40,795 bases of DNA from Clostridia bacterium. GTDB taxonomy: Bacteria > Bacillota > Clostridia > Christensenellales > Aristaeellaceae. The position numbers and the translations under genes are program-made. Below are positions 13,563-21,754 of this stretch, one piece after another. Numbering within the stretch: position 1 is the first letter of the stretch; each line of letters starts with the position of its first letter. The stretch is taken from the NCBI GenBank assembly GCA_030537395.1, contig JAUNMW010000005.1, positions 1 to 40,795 of the forward strand, written 5' to 3'. The notes beneath the pieces were generated by a model. It saw nothing but the letters and a program-made list of their open reading frames with translations. It was not told the origin of the DNA and searched no databases.

Positions 13563-13607
13563 CTGGGGGAAACCATTCTTTGGAGGCCAAAGAATGGTTT
13601 CCCCCAG
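13563..13607. repeat. Perfect 21-bp inverted repeat with 3-base loop (REP/MITE-like)
   Basis: The arms 13563-13583 and 13587-13607 are fully complementary around AGG. The right arm ends in TTTCCCCCAG and is followed by ACCCCTTTCC. No T-run follows on either strand, so it is not an ordinary terminator. Similar G/C-tipped hairpins ending in CCCCCAGACCCC recur in genomes of gut Clostridia by my recollection; I see only one copy in this window. Confidence 0.75.
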
Positions 13608-13680
13608 ACCCCTTTCCAAGAAAACTATCAGGAAGCTGTATGGATTTCTTTCGATCATTTTCATAATAAAGGAACAAAGA

Positions 13681-15024
13681 ATGAACACGCCAATCTGTGA
13701 TTTCGTAAGGACATATCAACAGAAGCACACCCTGCGCCTGCACATGCCGGGCCATAAGGGGCGTTCTTTTTTGTGCGCGGAACCGTGGGACCTGACGGAA
13801 ATCGCCGGAGCGGATGAGCTTTATCATGCCCGGGGGATCATCCGAAAAAGTGAGGAAAACGCGGCGCAGCTATTTGGCGCGGGGAAAACGGTTTATTCTA
13901 CGGAGGGTTCCTCCCTGTGCATCCGGGCCATGATTTATTTGGCGCTGCTATGGGGAAAAGAAAACGGCAGAAAGCCTTTGATTCTGGCAGGCCGGAACGC
14001 GCACAAAGCCTTTTTGTCTGCTGCGGCACTGTTGGATTTCGATGTGGCCTGGCTGTACCCGGAACAGGAAAATCATCTGATTTCCTGCCCCATATCCGCG
14101 GCTTATTTGGAGAACGCCTTGAAAAAAATGCCGGATCTGCCGGTGGCGGTATATATCACATCGCCGGATTATTTGGGGCATATCGCCGATGTTTCCGCTT
14201 TCAGTGCGGTTTGCCGAAAACATCATGTTCTGCTGTTGGTAGACAACGCCCACGGCGCATATTTGAAGTTTTTGCCTACGGATCGTCACCCCATGACTCT
14301 GGGAGCCGATCTGTGCTGTGACTCTGCCCATAAAACCCTGCCGGTGCTGACCGGTGGCGCCTATCTGCATATCCGTCCGAACGCGCCGGAATCCATTGTT
14401 CGGAATGCCGAAGATGCCATGGCGCTGTTTGCCTCTTCAAGCCCTTCTTATCTGATCCTGCAATCCCTGGATCAATGCAACGCTTACCTGGCAAACGCTT
14501 ATTCAGAAAAACTATCCCGATTGATCAGCCGGATCAGCAGTATCAAAAAGGCTCTTCTGGCGTATGGCTGGAAGCAGGAAGGGGAAGAACCGCTCAAGCT
14601 GACGATCATGCCGAAGGCATTTGGCTATACGGGGGACGCGCTTCACCAGCTGCTTCGGGAAAACAATATGGAATGTGAATTTTCCGATCCGGATTTTCTG
14701 ACGATCATGTTCACGCTTGAGCTGAAGGACGAAGATATGAACCGGCTGGAAAGCGTTCTATTGGCAATCCCCCGGAAACAGCCGATTTCCGTTCCAATGC
14801 CGCCCTTGCCGCATCCTCAGCAAGCGATATCCATCCGGGAAGCGGCATTATCGCCAAGACGCGAAATATCTGTTAAGGAAGCGCTGGGTTCTATTCTTGC
14901 TGAAGCTCATGTAAGCTGCCCGCCCTGTATTCCCATCATTGCCTGCGGGGAGAGAATTGATGAAGCAGCTTTAAAGTGTTTTCAGTATTATGGAATTGAT
15001 ACCTGCAGGATCGTAAAAGAATAA
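13681..15024 (+). CDS. Orn/Lys/Arg decarboxylase-family PLP enzyme (short, SpeA/YaaO-like)
   Basis: The ATG at 13681, with AAAGGA upstream, gives 447 residues, the length of short fold-I decarboxylases such as YaaO. Motifs include the N-terminal LHMPGHKG, a TEGSS loop, VDNAHGAYL with the PLP-binding Asp, and DSAHKTLPVLTG with the likely Schiff-base Lys at 218. The C-terminal family motif usually reads PPGIPLLxPGE; here it is PPCIPIIACGE, with Cys at two normally Gly/Pro sites. Relatives decarboxylate arginine, lysine or ornithine, giving agmatine, cadaverine or putrescine, or are associated with DNA-polymerase-III-delta' clusters. No polyamine genes flank it, so substrate is open. The preceding 128-base gap holds the large hairpin, and a bidirectional terminator follows. 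Confidence 0.85.
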   Translation: MNTPICDFVRTYQQKHTLRLHMPGHKGRSFLCAEPWDLTEIAGADELYHARGIIRKSEENAAQLFGAGKTVYSTEGSSLCIRAMIYLALLWGKENGRKPLILAGRNAHKAFLSAAALLDFDVAWLYPEQENHLISCPISAAYLENALKKMPDLPVAVYITSPDYLGHIADVSAFSAVCRKHHVLLLVDNAHGAYLKFLPTDRHPMTLGADLCCDSAHKTLPVLTGGAYLHIRPNAPESIVRNAEDAMALFASSSPSYLILQSLDQCNAYLANAYSEKLSRLISRISSIKKALLAYGWKQEGEEPLKLTIMPKAFGYTGDALHQLLRENNMECEFSDPDFLTIMFTLELKDEDMNRLESVLLAIPRKQPISVPMPPLPHPQQAISIREAALSPRREISVKEALGSILAEAHVSCPPCIPIIACGERIDEAALKCFQYYGIDTCRIVKE

Positions 15025-15034
15025 AGGATCATGC

Positions 15035-15072
15035 AAAAAACTGCTTTCCAATCATGCGGAAAGCAGTTTTTT
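15035..15072. terminator. Bidirectional terminator between convergent genes
   Basis: AAAAAACTGCTTTCC and GGAAAGCAGTTTTTT form a perfect 15-bp stem with an 8-base loop. It serves the decarboxylase gene on the plus strand and the five-gene pantothenate/homoserine operon on the minus strand. Confidence 0.93.
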
Positions 15073-15086
15073 GTATAGGAACTGAA

Positions 15087-16025
15087 TCAAATCAAAGCGG
15101 CGGCTTTCATCACGTATACGAAAAGGAACGTGGAAAAAATACATAAAGCGCTGGTAATGGCTACGCATTCCGCAGCCAATTCGCCGTCCCCGCCCATTTG
15201 CTGGGCCATGGGATAGGAAGAAACAGCGGTGGGCGCGCCAAAAGCAATAAAGGCACAGGCCAGGGCCACGCCTCGCATGCCGCTGGCTACGCAAATCGCC
15301 ATAAAAATGAGAGGAGAGATAAAAAGCTTGAACGGTACAACGATCATCAATTGCTTAACATGCGCTTTTGCGCTGGCAAATTGGATGGCCCCGCCCAGAG
15401 TAAACAGGGCCAGAGGCGTAGCTACTTTGGAAAGATCGTTCAGGGTATGATTCAGAAATTCCGGCGGCTGGAAACGCAGCAGCCACAGAGCATATCCCAG
15501 CAGGGAACTGATGATCAGCGGATTTTTAAGAATATTCAGCACGATTTTTCCCGGCTTGATTTTGCCCTCTCCCCAAAGGCTCAGCGCTACTACAGACATG
15601 AGGTTATAGATCGGCACAGTCACGGTCACCAGCAGCGCGGCCAGGGAGGTGTCCTGCCCAGGGAAAAGCATGGCTACAAGCGGAATGCCAAAAAAGGCAT
15701 AATTGGCGCGGCCCATGGCCTGAATCATCACGCCGATTTTCCGGCCGTCCTTTTCGATGCGTGGTATGATCAAAAACAGCAGCAGAAATTGAATGATCAG
15801 TCCGCCGGCAATGAGAAAAAAAGCCAGCCCGGTTATTTCGGTCTCATAAGGCGTGTTCATGACGCTGTAACACAGATTCACAGGCAGGAATACCCGAAAT
15901 ACCAATTGGTTGATGCCTTTCACCAAACTGTCTGTAAGCAGCCCGATGCGGCGGCAGAACCAGCCGGTGCTCATGAGCAGCAGCAGCGGCAATACGGTAT
16001 TCAGGGCAAACAGGAAATCATTCAT
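15087..16025 (-). CDS. AEC-family transporter (auxin efflux carrier-like)
   Basis: The 312-residue protein is hydrophobic throughout, with about ten predicted transmembrane segments. It has the family's halves: an N-terminal LPVNLCYSVM and GRANYAFFGIPLV segment, and a C-terminal segment PTAVSSYPMAQQMGGDGELAAECV that closely matches AEC carriers such as YfdV/MleP. Known members move malate, malonate or other small carboxylates; substrate is not predictable here. AAGGAG lies 11 bases before the ATG. It is last in the operon that starts with the ECF component at 20140, 42 bases after the CapA-like gene. Confidence 0.9.
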   Translation of the reverse strand: MNDFLFALNTVLPLLLLMSTGWFCRRIGLLTDSLVKGINQLVFRVFLPVNLCYSVMNTPYETEITGLAFFLIAGGLIIQFLLLFLIIPRIEKDGRKIGVMIQAMGRANYAFFGIPLVAMLFPGQDTSLAALLVTVTVPIYNLMSVVALSLWGEGKIKPGKIVLNILKNPLIISSLLGYALWLLRFQPPEFLNHTLNDLSKVATPLALFTLGGAIQFASAKAHVKQLMIVVPFKLFISPLIFMAICVASGMRGVALACAFIAFGAPTAVSSYPMAQQMGGDGELAAECVAITSALCIFSTFLFVYVMKAAALI

Positions 16026-16067
16026 AGGCTGTGTTTCTCCTTGCTTTCTGTGGTAAAGGAAAGAATA

Positions 16068-17399
16068 TCAGCGCCGCTGGGATACAGGGCTGTCCTTCAG
16101 CGTGGTCTGAATTCTGTTCAGCGCTCTGCCCATCACTTCTTTTTGCTGCTCGCTCATTTCCTCCGGCGCGGCGTCGGCGCTGCAAATAATGCGGTACTGC
16201 GTTTTTCTGTCTATTGTTTGACGCCAGATATAGGTGGGCGTATATTCAGCGGAATCCAGATGAACGCGGCCCTGCTCATCGCTGGTGAGGTTCAGATGCA
16301 AAAGAATGCCGGCAATATCATACGCTTCCCGGGATTCGGAAAGCAGCGTGCCCAATGAATAGGCCACAAAAGTATCCCGGGCTTTTCCATCCGCCCCCGT
16401 GGTGGTGATGATTTCCATGGGCAGCACGCGGGTGGGACGGGTTCCCAGGATCACGTCTGCGCCCATTTCAGCCAGTGATCGGGCAGTGTTTTTCTGAGCG
16501 TTGGTAACCGAAGCTGCATCGGTTTTTCCCCAGTAAATGCAAACAATCACAAACCGCGCGCCCTGATTCCGGACGTTTTGAATATCCTGCCGTACCGTTT
16601 CCGGGTCATATTCATGGAAAAGGGAAGGCTGGCTTTTCAGCGTGTTCTTGGTTTTTTGTGTCAGAATATCCGTATAAGAAAGAATGGCAACGCTGGTCCC
16701 GTTAATGGGAACCATTCTGCATTGGGAAGCGGTGCCCAGATTCAGTCCGGTGCTGAGCAGGCCGCGGGCCGTGAGGGCAGTTACCGTATCTCCGGCGCTG
16801 GGTGCGCCTTGATCCAGAACATGCTCCGTTCCCAAAATAACCTCGTCAAAGCCCATGAAACGGACAGCCTCCGCGGCTTCCGACGGAACCAAAGTATCGC
16901 CGTATTTTCGGTCCGCGGTATTAACCACCTGGGGCAGCGTGACCAGATTCATATCGGCATAGATTTTTGCGCTGATGGGGGATACGATGGGACGGTAATC
17001 CACCGATTTATCCTGTTTATTGTATACAGAATCAGAAATATCGCTGTCAAATTCCAGCAGGCCGCCTGCTGTTAATGAAAAGGAATACCGCTGCGGAGAA
17101 GGATCCTGAACGAGCGCGGGAGCAGGCGTTGCCGTTGGAGCAGGTATGTTCTCCACGGGAGGCGCGGTCAAGGGGGCCAGAGTGACGGTAACAGTGCGCA
17201 CCGTGGCCTGCGGGTTTGGAGCGTCGGTGGAAGTTTGGATCATGGCGCCCATCACCCCCAGCACCCGCTGGGCATCCATGCGCACATTGCTGTTGCTCCC
17301 CCGAATTTTTCCAAACAGGAAAATACACCCGACGGTGACAGCCACCGTCAGGCATAAGGCAAGAATTGTTCCCAATGAAAACCCAGGCTTCTTTTTCAT
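16068..17399 (-). CDS. CapA-like protein (PGA_cap metallophosphatase fold), membrane-anchored
   Basis: The 443-residue protein has an N-terminal basic start and a transmembrane anchor at about residues 8-30, then a Thr/Pro/Ala-rich linker to about residue 108, then an extracytoplasmic domain of the CapA family. The domain begins SFSLTAGGLLEFD and includes a late VIVCIYWG segment and DVILGTRPTRVLPME, corresponding to the usual HWG and GxHPH motifs. The expected His residues are changed (YWG for HWG, GTRPTR for GxHPH), so classical metal binding may be lost. CapA proteins are known from poly-gamma-glutamate capsule synthesis, but no capB/capC gene is near. Its position after hom and before the AEC carrier suggests constitutive housekeeping co-expression. 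Confidence 0.8.
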   Translation of the reverse strand: MKKKPGFSLGTILALCLTVAVTVGCIFLFGKIRGSNSNVRMDAQRVLGVMGAMIQTSTDAPNPQATVRTVTVTLAPLTAPPVENIPAPTATPAPALVQDPSPQRYSFSLTAGGLLEFDSDISDSVYNKQDKSVDYRPIVSPISAKIYADMNLVTLPQVVNTADRKYGDTLVPSEAAEAVRFMGFDEVILGTEHVLDQGAPSAGDTVTALTARGLLSTGLNLGTASQCRMVPINGTSVAILSYTDILTQKTKNTLKSQPSLFHEYDPETVRQDIQNVRNQGARFVIVCIYWGKTDAASVTNAQKNTARSLAEMGADVILGTRPTRVLPMEIITTTGADGKARDTFVAYSLGTLLSESREAYDIAGILLHLNLTSDEQGRVHLDSAEYTPTYIWRQTIDRKTQYRIICSADAAPEEMSEQQKEVMGRALNRIQTTLKDSPVSQRR

Positions 17400-17428
17400 G
17401 ATTTCTCCGGCTTGATCAATGATAAGGC

Positions 17429-18706
17429 TTATTTCCGTTCCACACGGATCATGCTTTCCACTTTGGCTTCGGCGGAATCAATGGCGGAAAGCGCTTTGCG
17501 GATGGCGCGCTCGCCCGCGTCATGGGTGATCAAAACGATTTGCGCTCGGCCGTTCACCGCGTCACGCTGCATCAAATTACGGATACTGATACCCTCTTTG
17601 CCAAGGCAGGTGGTAATATGAGCCAGTACGCCCGGCTGATCGCTGGCTTCCAAACGAACATAGAAGCTGCAATGCCAATCGTTGGTAACGGTGAGACCGG
17701 GGGCCAAGGCATCGGAATTGCGGAAAGTGGGGTGCCGGGGCGTTTCCCGGGATACCGCGTACAGCATATCGCTTACCACCGCGCTGGCAGTGGGAGCGCT
17801 GCCCGCTCCGCGGCCGAACAGCATCATATCATCACAGGCGTGACCATGCAGGAAAATGGCGTTGAAGGAGCCGTTTACCGATGCCAGGGGATGTTCATCC
17901 GGGATAAAGGTGGGGTGAACCCGGGCGTCGATCACATTCCCGTTTCTTTTGGCAATCGCCAAAAGCTTCAGGGTGTAACCCAATTCCTTACCGAAAGCAA
18001 TATCCGCGGCGCAGACTTGCGTGATGCCCTGGCGGTAGATGACGTCGAAGGGAACCCGGGCATGGAAAGCCAGCGAAGAAAGAATGGAAAGCTTGTAAGC
18101 CGCGTCAAAGCCCTCCACGTCGCTGGTGGGGTCCGGTTCGGCCAGGCCCAGCCGCTGAGCATCGGCAAGAACATCGGCATAATCGCTGCCCTCCTGGCTC
18201 ATACGGGTCAGGATATAGTTGGTGGTACCATTCACGATGCCCATCATTTCTTCGATTCGGTTGCTCATCAGGGAATCCATCGTGGTGCGGATAATGGGGA
18301 TAGCGCCGCAAACAGCCGCTTCATAATATAAACCGCTTCCGTGTTTTTCCGCGGCAGACTGCAAAATGTGCCAATTCAGGGCCAGCGCCATTTTGTTGGC
18401 GGTTACCACCGTTTTGCCCATTTCCAGCGCGCGCAGCATGTATTGGGTAGCGGGTTCTTCGCCGCCCATGAATTCCAGCACCATTTCAATGGCGGGATCA
18501 TCCGTGATTTCACGGGGATCGGTTGTCAGCAATTCAGGAGGCACCACCTGGTCCCGCTTTTTGTTTACGTCGCGAACCAGGATGCGCTTAATATCGAATT
18601 CCACGTCGCTGCGGTGAAGCAGATCCGCCTTGAATTCATTCAGCAGCTTCCACACGCCGCAGCCAATATTGCCGCAGCCTAAAAACCCAACAGAAATCGT
18701 GCGCAT
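17429..18706 (-). CDS. hom: Homoserine dehydrogenase
   Basis: The enzyme reduces aspartate semialdehyde to homoserine with NAD(P)H, the branch point to threonine and methionine. The 425-residue product has the usual three parts: a Rossmann domain with GFLGCGNIGCGV at residues 8-19, a catalytic domain with VVTANK, GIVNGTTNYILTRM and EPDPTSDVEGFDAAYKLSIL, and a C-terminal ACT domain from about residue 345 (SFYVRLEASDQPGVLAHIT) for feedback control, probably by threonine. AGGGGG precedes the ATG. It starts 32 bases after coaX. The threonine and aspartate-pathway genes thrB, thrC and asd are absent, but thrH at 23828 encodes an enzyme able to phosphorylate homoserine. Confidence 0.97.
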   Translation of the reverse strand: MRTISVGFLGCGNIGCGVWKLLNEFKADLLHRSDVEFDIKRILVRDVNKKRDQVVPPELLTTDPREITDDPAIEMVLEFMGGEEPATQYMLRALEMGKTVVTANKMALALNWHILQSAAEKHGSGLYYEAAVCGAIPIIRTTMDSLMSNRIEEMMGIVNGTTNYILTRMSQEGSDYADVLADAQRLGLAEPDPTSDVEGFDAAYKLSILSSLAFHARVPFDVIYRQGITQVCAADIAFGKELGYTLKLLAIAKRNGNVIDARVHPTFIPDEHPLASVNGSFNAIFLHGHACDDMMLFGRGAGSAPTASAVVSDMLYAVSRETPRHPTFRNSDALAPGLTVTNDWHCSFYVRLEASDQPGVLAHITTCLGKEGISIRNLMQRDAVNGRAQIVLITHDAGERAIRKALSAIDSAEAKVESMIRVERK

Positions 18707-18738
18707 GATGATCCCCCTATCCTTGTTCTCGTGTCGCT

Positions 18739-19515
18739 TTATGCCTTGGTTTGATTCTTTTCATAGATCAAGCGGAGCCCTTTCAGCGTAAGCAGGCCGT
18801 CAATATGATCGATCACACCTGATTTTTGCGCAATCAGCCGGGCCATACCGCCTGTAGCGATCACCTTGGCGTCTGGGCATCCCATTTCCCGGCGAATTTC
18901 GTTCACCAGATAGATCACCTGCCCTACATACCCGTTGATTACGCCCGACTGCAAATTGGCTACCGTGGTTTTGCCGATCACTTTTTCGGGCATCACCAGT
19001 TCAAAATGCGGAAGCTTGGCAGTACCGGATACCAACGCTTCGCTGGTCAGCTTGATACCTGGGCAGATGCAGCCGCCCAGCAGCGATCCTTTGGCGTCCA
19101 GTGCGCCGAAGGTGGTAGCGGTGCCGAAATCAATGTACACGCAGGGACCGCCGTACAGGGTGTAAGCGGCCACCGCGTTGCAGATTCGGTCGCTGCCGAT
19201 TTCCCTGGGATTTTCATATTTGATATCAATGCCCGTTTTGATGCCGGGGCCTACGGCCATAGGGTCCAGTCCGAAATACTCCCGGCACATATGCTCCACC
19301 GTGAAATTCACGGTAGGCACCACGGAGGACATGACAATCCCCGTCACCAGGCTCCGATCCAGCTTTTCATGATCAAAAAGCTGGGTAATAATAACGCCCA
19401 TTTCATCGCTGGTATATTTCCGGGTGGTGGACAAGCGCCAGTAATGCACCATTTCGGCGCCGTCAAACAGGGCGGTTTTGATGTTGGTGTTGCCGATATC
19501 CAAGGTGAACAGCAT
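18739..19515 (-). CDS. coaX: Type III pantothenate kinase
   Basis: CoaX phosphorylates pantothenate, the first step of coenzyme A synthesis, and needs a monovalent cation. The 258-residue product has the ASKHA-fold motifs: DIGNTNIKTALF at residues 5-16, the substrate loop PREIGSDRICNAVAAY near residues 103-118, DFGTATTFGALD near 128-139, GGCICPGI, and ATGGMA near 221. Length matches the family. It lies 22 bases after a probable pantothenate ECF transporter component, so uptake and activation are made together. Confidence 0.96.
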   Translation of the reverse strand: MLFTLDIGNTNIKTALFDGAEMVHYWRLSTTRKYTSDEMGVIITQLFDHEKLDRSLVTGIVMSSVVPTVNFTVEHMCREYFGLDPMAVGPGIKTGIDIKYENPREIGSDRICNAVAAYTLYGGPCVYIDFGTATTFGALDAKGSLLGGCICPGIKLTSEALVSGTAKLPHFELVMPEKVIGKTTVANLQSGVINGYVGQVIYLVNEIRREMGCPDAKVIATGGMARLIAQKSGVIDHIDGLLTLKGLRLIYEKNQTKA

Positions 19516-19537
19516 GATAAGGGTTCTCCTTTTGCAT

Positions 19538-20140
19538 TTAAATCAGTTTGGCCTTTTTCAGCGCGGCGCCCACAGCACCGGTAACGACTGCCGCAACGAT
19601 CATTTCAACAACAGCGTTGATGCCGACTGAGGCAATAATAAAGGCGATCACACTGCGCCCGGCCATTAGTTCTTGAATGTATTCTGTATTGCCGAACAGA
19701 AGCACCAAAGAAGACATAAAGAACAGTGTATTGAAAAACGCGGCTGAAAAGCCGGTGATCAGGCAGGAAAGATAGGTATTCAGCCGTTTGCTTACAGCTC
19801 TGTAAACCAAAGCCGCCAAAATGCCCACCAGCACCCGTGAGCAAAAACGCTGAATAAAGCATAATACAGGGCTGATGCCAACCAGCACAGCGCCCATTCC
19901 GCTGTAACCAACCAGACCAAAGCATTGCAGGAAGCTGATCAGACCGAATACGCCGCCCATCAATGCGCCGCCGCCTATACCCATGGCGATCGCGGCAATG
20001 GCCACCGGGATCATATTAAATGTGATGGAGAGGCCGGCTGGCTGCGGAATATTCACATACCCCAGCACGATCAGCAGAGCGGTAAGCAGAGCAAACAGGG
20101 TCAGCTTTACAGTAGCGGTACGACGAGTTCCATTTTTCAT
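19538..20140 (-). CDS. panT: ECF transporter S-component, probably for pantothenate
   Basis: The 200-residue membrane protein has about six transmembrane segments. It has the ECF S-component features: an N-terminal basic start followed by a helix with conserved small residues, and the segment LSITFNMIPVAIAAIAMGIGGGALMGGVFGL typical of vitamin S-components. Such proteins bind the vitamin and dock to a shared EcfA/A'/T module encoded elsewhere. PanT-type components are commonly next to pantothenate kinase genes, as here, which is the main evidence for the substrate. CGGAGG stands before the ATG at 20140. It is the first gene of the five-gene operon. Confidence 0.85.
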   Translation of the reverse strand: MKNGTRRTATVKLTLFALLTALLIVLGYVNIPQPAGLSITFNMIPVAIAAIAMGIGGGALMGGVFGLISFLQCFGLVGYSGMGAVLVGISPVLCFIQRFCSRVLVGILAALVYRAVSKRLNTYLSCLITGFSAAFFNTLFFMSSLVLLFGNTEYIQELMAGRSVIAFIIASVGINAVVEMIVAAVVTGAVGAALKKAKLI

Positions 20141-20240
20141 TTTTCATTTCCTCCGTTCAAGTTCTGTTCAGATACCTGACGCAATTCTGTGTCAACCGTT
20201 CGTCCGCGTCCAGCCCCCGAGGGGTACCGGCATTGCGAAC
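20141..20240 (-). other. Structured 5' leader of the pantothenate operon
   Basis: About 100 nt of transcribed leader precede the first gene. CTGTTCG near the start pairs with CGAACGG about 35 nt later, enclosing a second hairpin with a CCCC/GGGG stem. I do not recognise a known riboswitch, and no clear terminator follows. Confidence 0.35.
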
Positions 20241-20246
20241 AGAGTT

Positions 20247-20275
20247 ATTATACCATCGGAACCATAGATTGTCAA
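20247..20275 (-). promoter_or_regulatory. Consensus promoter of the panT-coaX-hom-capA-AEC operon
   Basis: Minus-strand TTGACA (20275-20270) and TATAAT (20252-20247) are both perfect and 17 bases apart, the textbook strong housekeeping promoter. Confidence 0.92.
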
Positions 20276-20345
20276 AAATTCAATGGCAAAAAACAGGGAA
20301 GAAACATTATATTTACATTTTTTTCAGTTCTGGATGGATTCACCA

Positions 20346-20374
20346 TTGTTTTTTATCCAAATCATTGATATAAT
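20346..20374 (+). promoter_or_regulatory. Promoter of the secreted GH18 gene
   Basis: A perfect TATAAT (20369-20374) with an extended TGA element follows a weak -35 TTGTTT (20346-20351) at 17 bases. Confidence 0.6.
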
Positions 20375-20436
20375 CATTGTAATTCCAACAAAAGCTGACT
20401 ATATTCGCGGAATGACCGGAAAGGAGGCTGAAAGCC

Positions 20437-21663
20437 TTGAACCGAAAGACAAAATTTCGGATTTTTTCCCTGCTGCTTATGCTAACCTTACTCATGAATG
20501 CCTCGCCCCTGCAATCGGCCCGGGGAGAAATAAAGGAGGAAAGCGGCGTGACAGTGTATTTCCCCAATTGGAACGTATATTCTGATGCGAAAAATCAGGT
20601 AAAAAATCTTCCCTGGGACAGGCTGGATGGGATCAACCACGCGTTTTGGAAAATCGTTCCTCAAGATGGGGGATACGTCATTGTGTCCACCGATCCCTGG
20701 GCGGATACCGACAAGGGAAACCCCAACGCGCATTTTTCCCAATACGCAGAATGCGCGAAGAAATACCCGAATGTGAAGATTCTGCTTTCCATTGGCGGGT
20801 GGACGTGCTGCGGATACTTTTCTGAAATGGCCGCTTCAGAAGACGGATGCGCTTCCTTCATACAAAGCTGTGTAGATACGCTGAAGGACTATACATTCCT
20901 GTCCGGGATCGATATCGACTGGGAATATCCCGGCGTATCCCGGGCGGGCGGCAGCGGCGATGAAGGAAACCCGGTAAAGGGCGACGATAAAACCAATTAT
21001 ACCCTGCTTTTGAAGGAAATGCGCGCAGCGCTGGACAATCAGTTTGGCAAAAACAAAAAACAGCTGACGGTTTGCGCTTCCGCTTCCTCCGGAACGCTTT
21101 CCCGTCAGGATTACGCTTCGCTTTTCCCTTATGTGGATAGGATCAATGTGATGACCTACGATATGACCGGCGCTTACAACGCGATGACCGGCCATCATTC
21201 TGCGTTGTATGGCACCGTATCGGCAGACACAGCGGTCAAGTATCTGATGAAACAGGGCGTGCCGGCTTCCAAAATAGCAATCGGTTCTCCTTTGTACAGC
21301 CATGGCTGGAAGATAAAAAAACTGAGCGGAAATCCTTTAGGCGCTCCCGCTCAGGGTCTTGGCAGCGGCGATAAAACCTGGTCTTATCTGCAAAAGCTGG
21401 AGAAGGCTTCCGTGCCGGAAGGAAATCCTGGATGGCACATGGGATTTGATGAAAAGGCGAAAGCTGCGTATCTATGGAATGACGATCCCAACGCCCAGGA
21501 CTGCGGTGTGTTTTATACATATGAAAGCAGCGCCTCTCTGGAAGCGAAACTGGCTTATATCTGGGCCTATCAATTGGGCGGTTTGATTGTGTGGCAGGCG
21601 CATGGAGACAGCGCCGCGGAGGATTGGCCCATGATCACGCAGATGTACCAGGGGCTGCATTGA
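20437..21663 (+). CDS. Secreted GH18 chitinase-like glycosidase
   Basis: A TTG start at 20437 with AAGGAGGC eight bases upstream gives 408 residues. An N-terminal signal peptide (basic start, hydrophobic to about residue 22, then SARGEI) is followed by a GH18 barrel: KILLSIGGW at 114-122, the catalytic segment GIDIDWEYP at 157-165 with the acid E163, then MTYDMTG and a C-terminal GLIVWQAHGD. The usual DGxDxDxE motif has Ser at its first position (S156), while D159, D161 and E163 remain. GH18 members hydrolyse chitin or other GlcNAc polymers, or act on peptidoglycan and glycans. No carbohydrate-binding or SLH domain is seen. A second GH18 without a signal lies at 38815. Confidence 0.9.
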   Translation: MNRKTKFRIFSLLLMLTLLMNASPLQSARGEIKEESGVTVYFPNWNVYSDAKNQVKNLPWDRLDGINHAFWKIVPQDGGYVIVSTDPWADTDKGNPNAHFSQYAECAKKYPNVKILLSIGGWTCCGYFSEMAASEDGCASFIQSCVDTLKDYTFLSGIDIDWEYPGVSRAGGSGDEGNPVKGDDKTNYTLLLKEMRAALDNQFGKNKKQLTVCASASSGTLSRQDYASLFPYVDRINVMTYDMTGAYNAMTGHHSALYGTVSADTAVKYLMKQGVPASKIAIGSPLYSHGWKIKKLSGNPLGAPAQGLGSGDKTWSYLQKLEKASVPEGNPGWHMGFDEKAKAAYLWNDDPNAQDCGVFYTYESSASLEAKLAYIWAYQLGGLIVWQAHGDSAAEDWPMITQMYQGLH

Positions 21664-21672
21664 TTTTTTCGA

Positions 21673-21701
21673 TTGACGAAGCGGGAGAAAAGGCTTATAA
21701 T
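21673..21701 (+). promoter_or_regulatory. Promoter of the E2-like gene
   Basis: TTGACG (21673-21678) and a perfect TATAAT (21696-21701) are 17 bases apart, starting just after the GH18 stop codon. Confidence 0.85.
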
Positions 21702-21754
21702 TTATTTTGATTGAATCTATTCATTCCAGTTTATTCAATTGGAGGGGACCGGAA

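Noticed and set aside
12296..13576. Open frame of 426 codons on the minus strand
   Set aside because: It is the antisense shadow of scfB, which has unmistakable radical-SAM and SPASM motifs.
13563..13607. Intrinsic terminator of scfB
   Set aside because: The stem is much longer than usual and is followed by ACCCC rather than T on the plus strand, with no T-run on the minus strand either.
13309..13680. N-terminal extension of the decarboxylase gene into scfB
   Set aside because: The frame is open but overlaps scfB and the big hairpin; the family N-terminus begins at 13681 with its own ribosome binding site.
20141..20240. Known vitamin riboswitch upstream of panT
   Set aside because: The leader is structured, but no conserved core of a riboswitch class known to me was found and no terminator follows.
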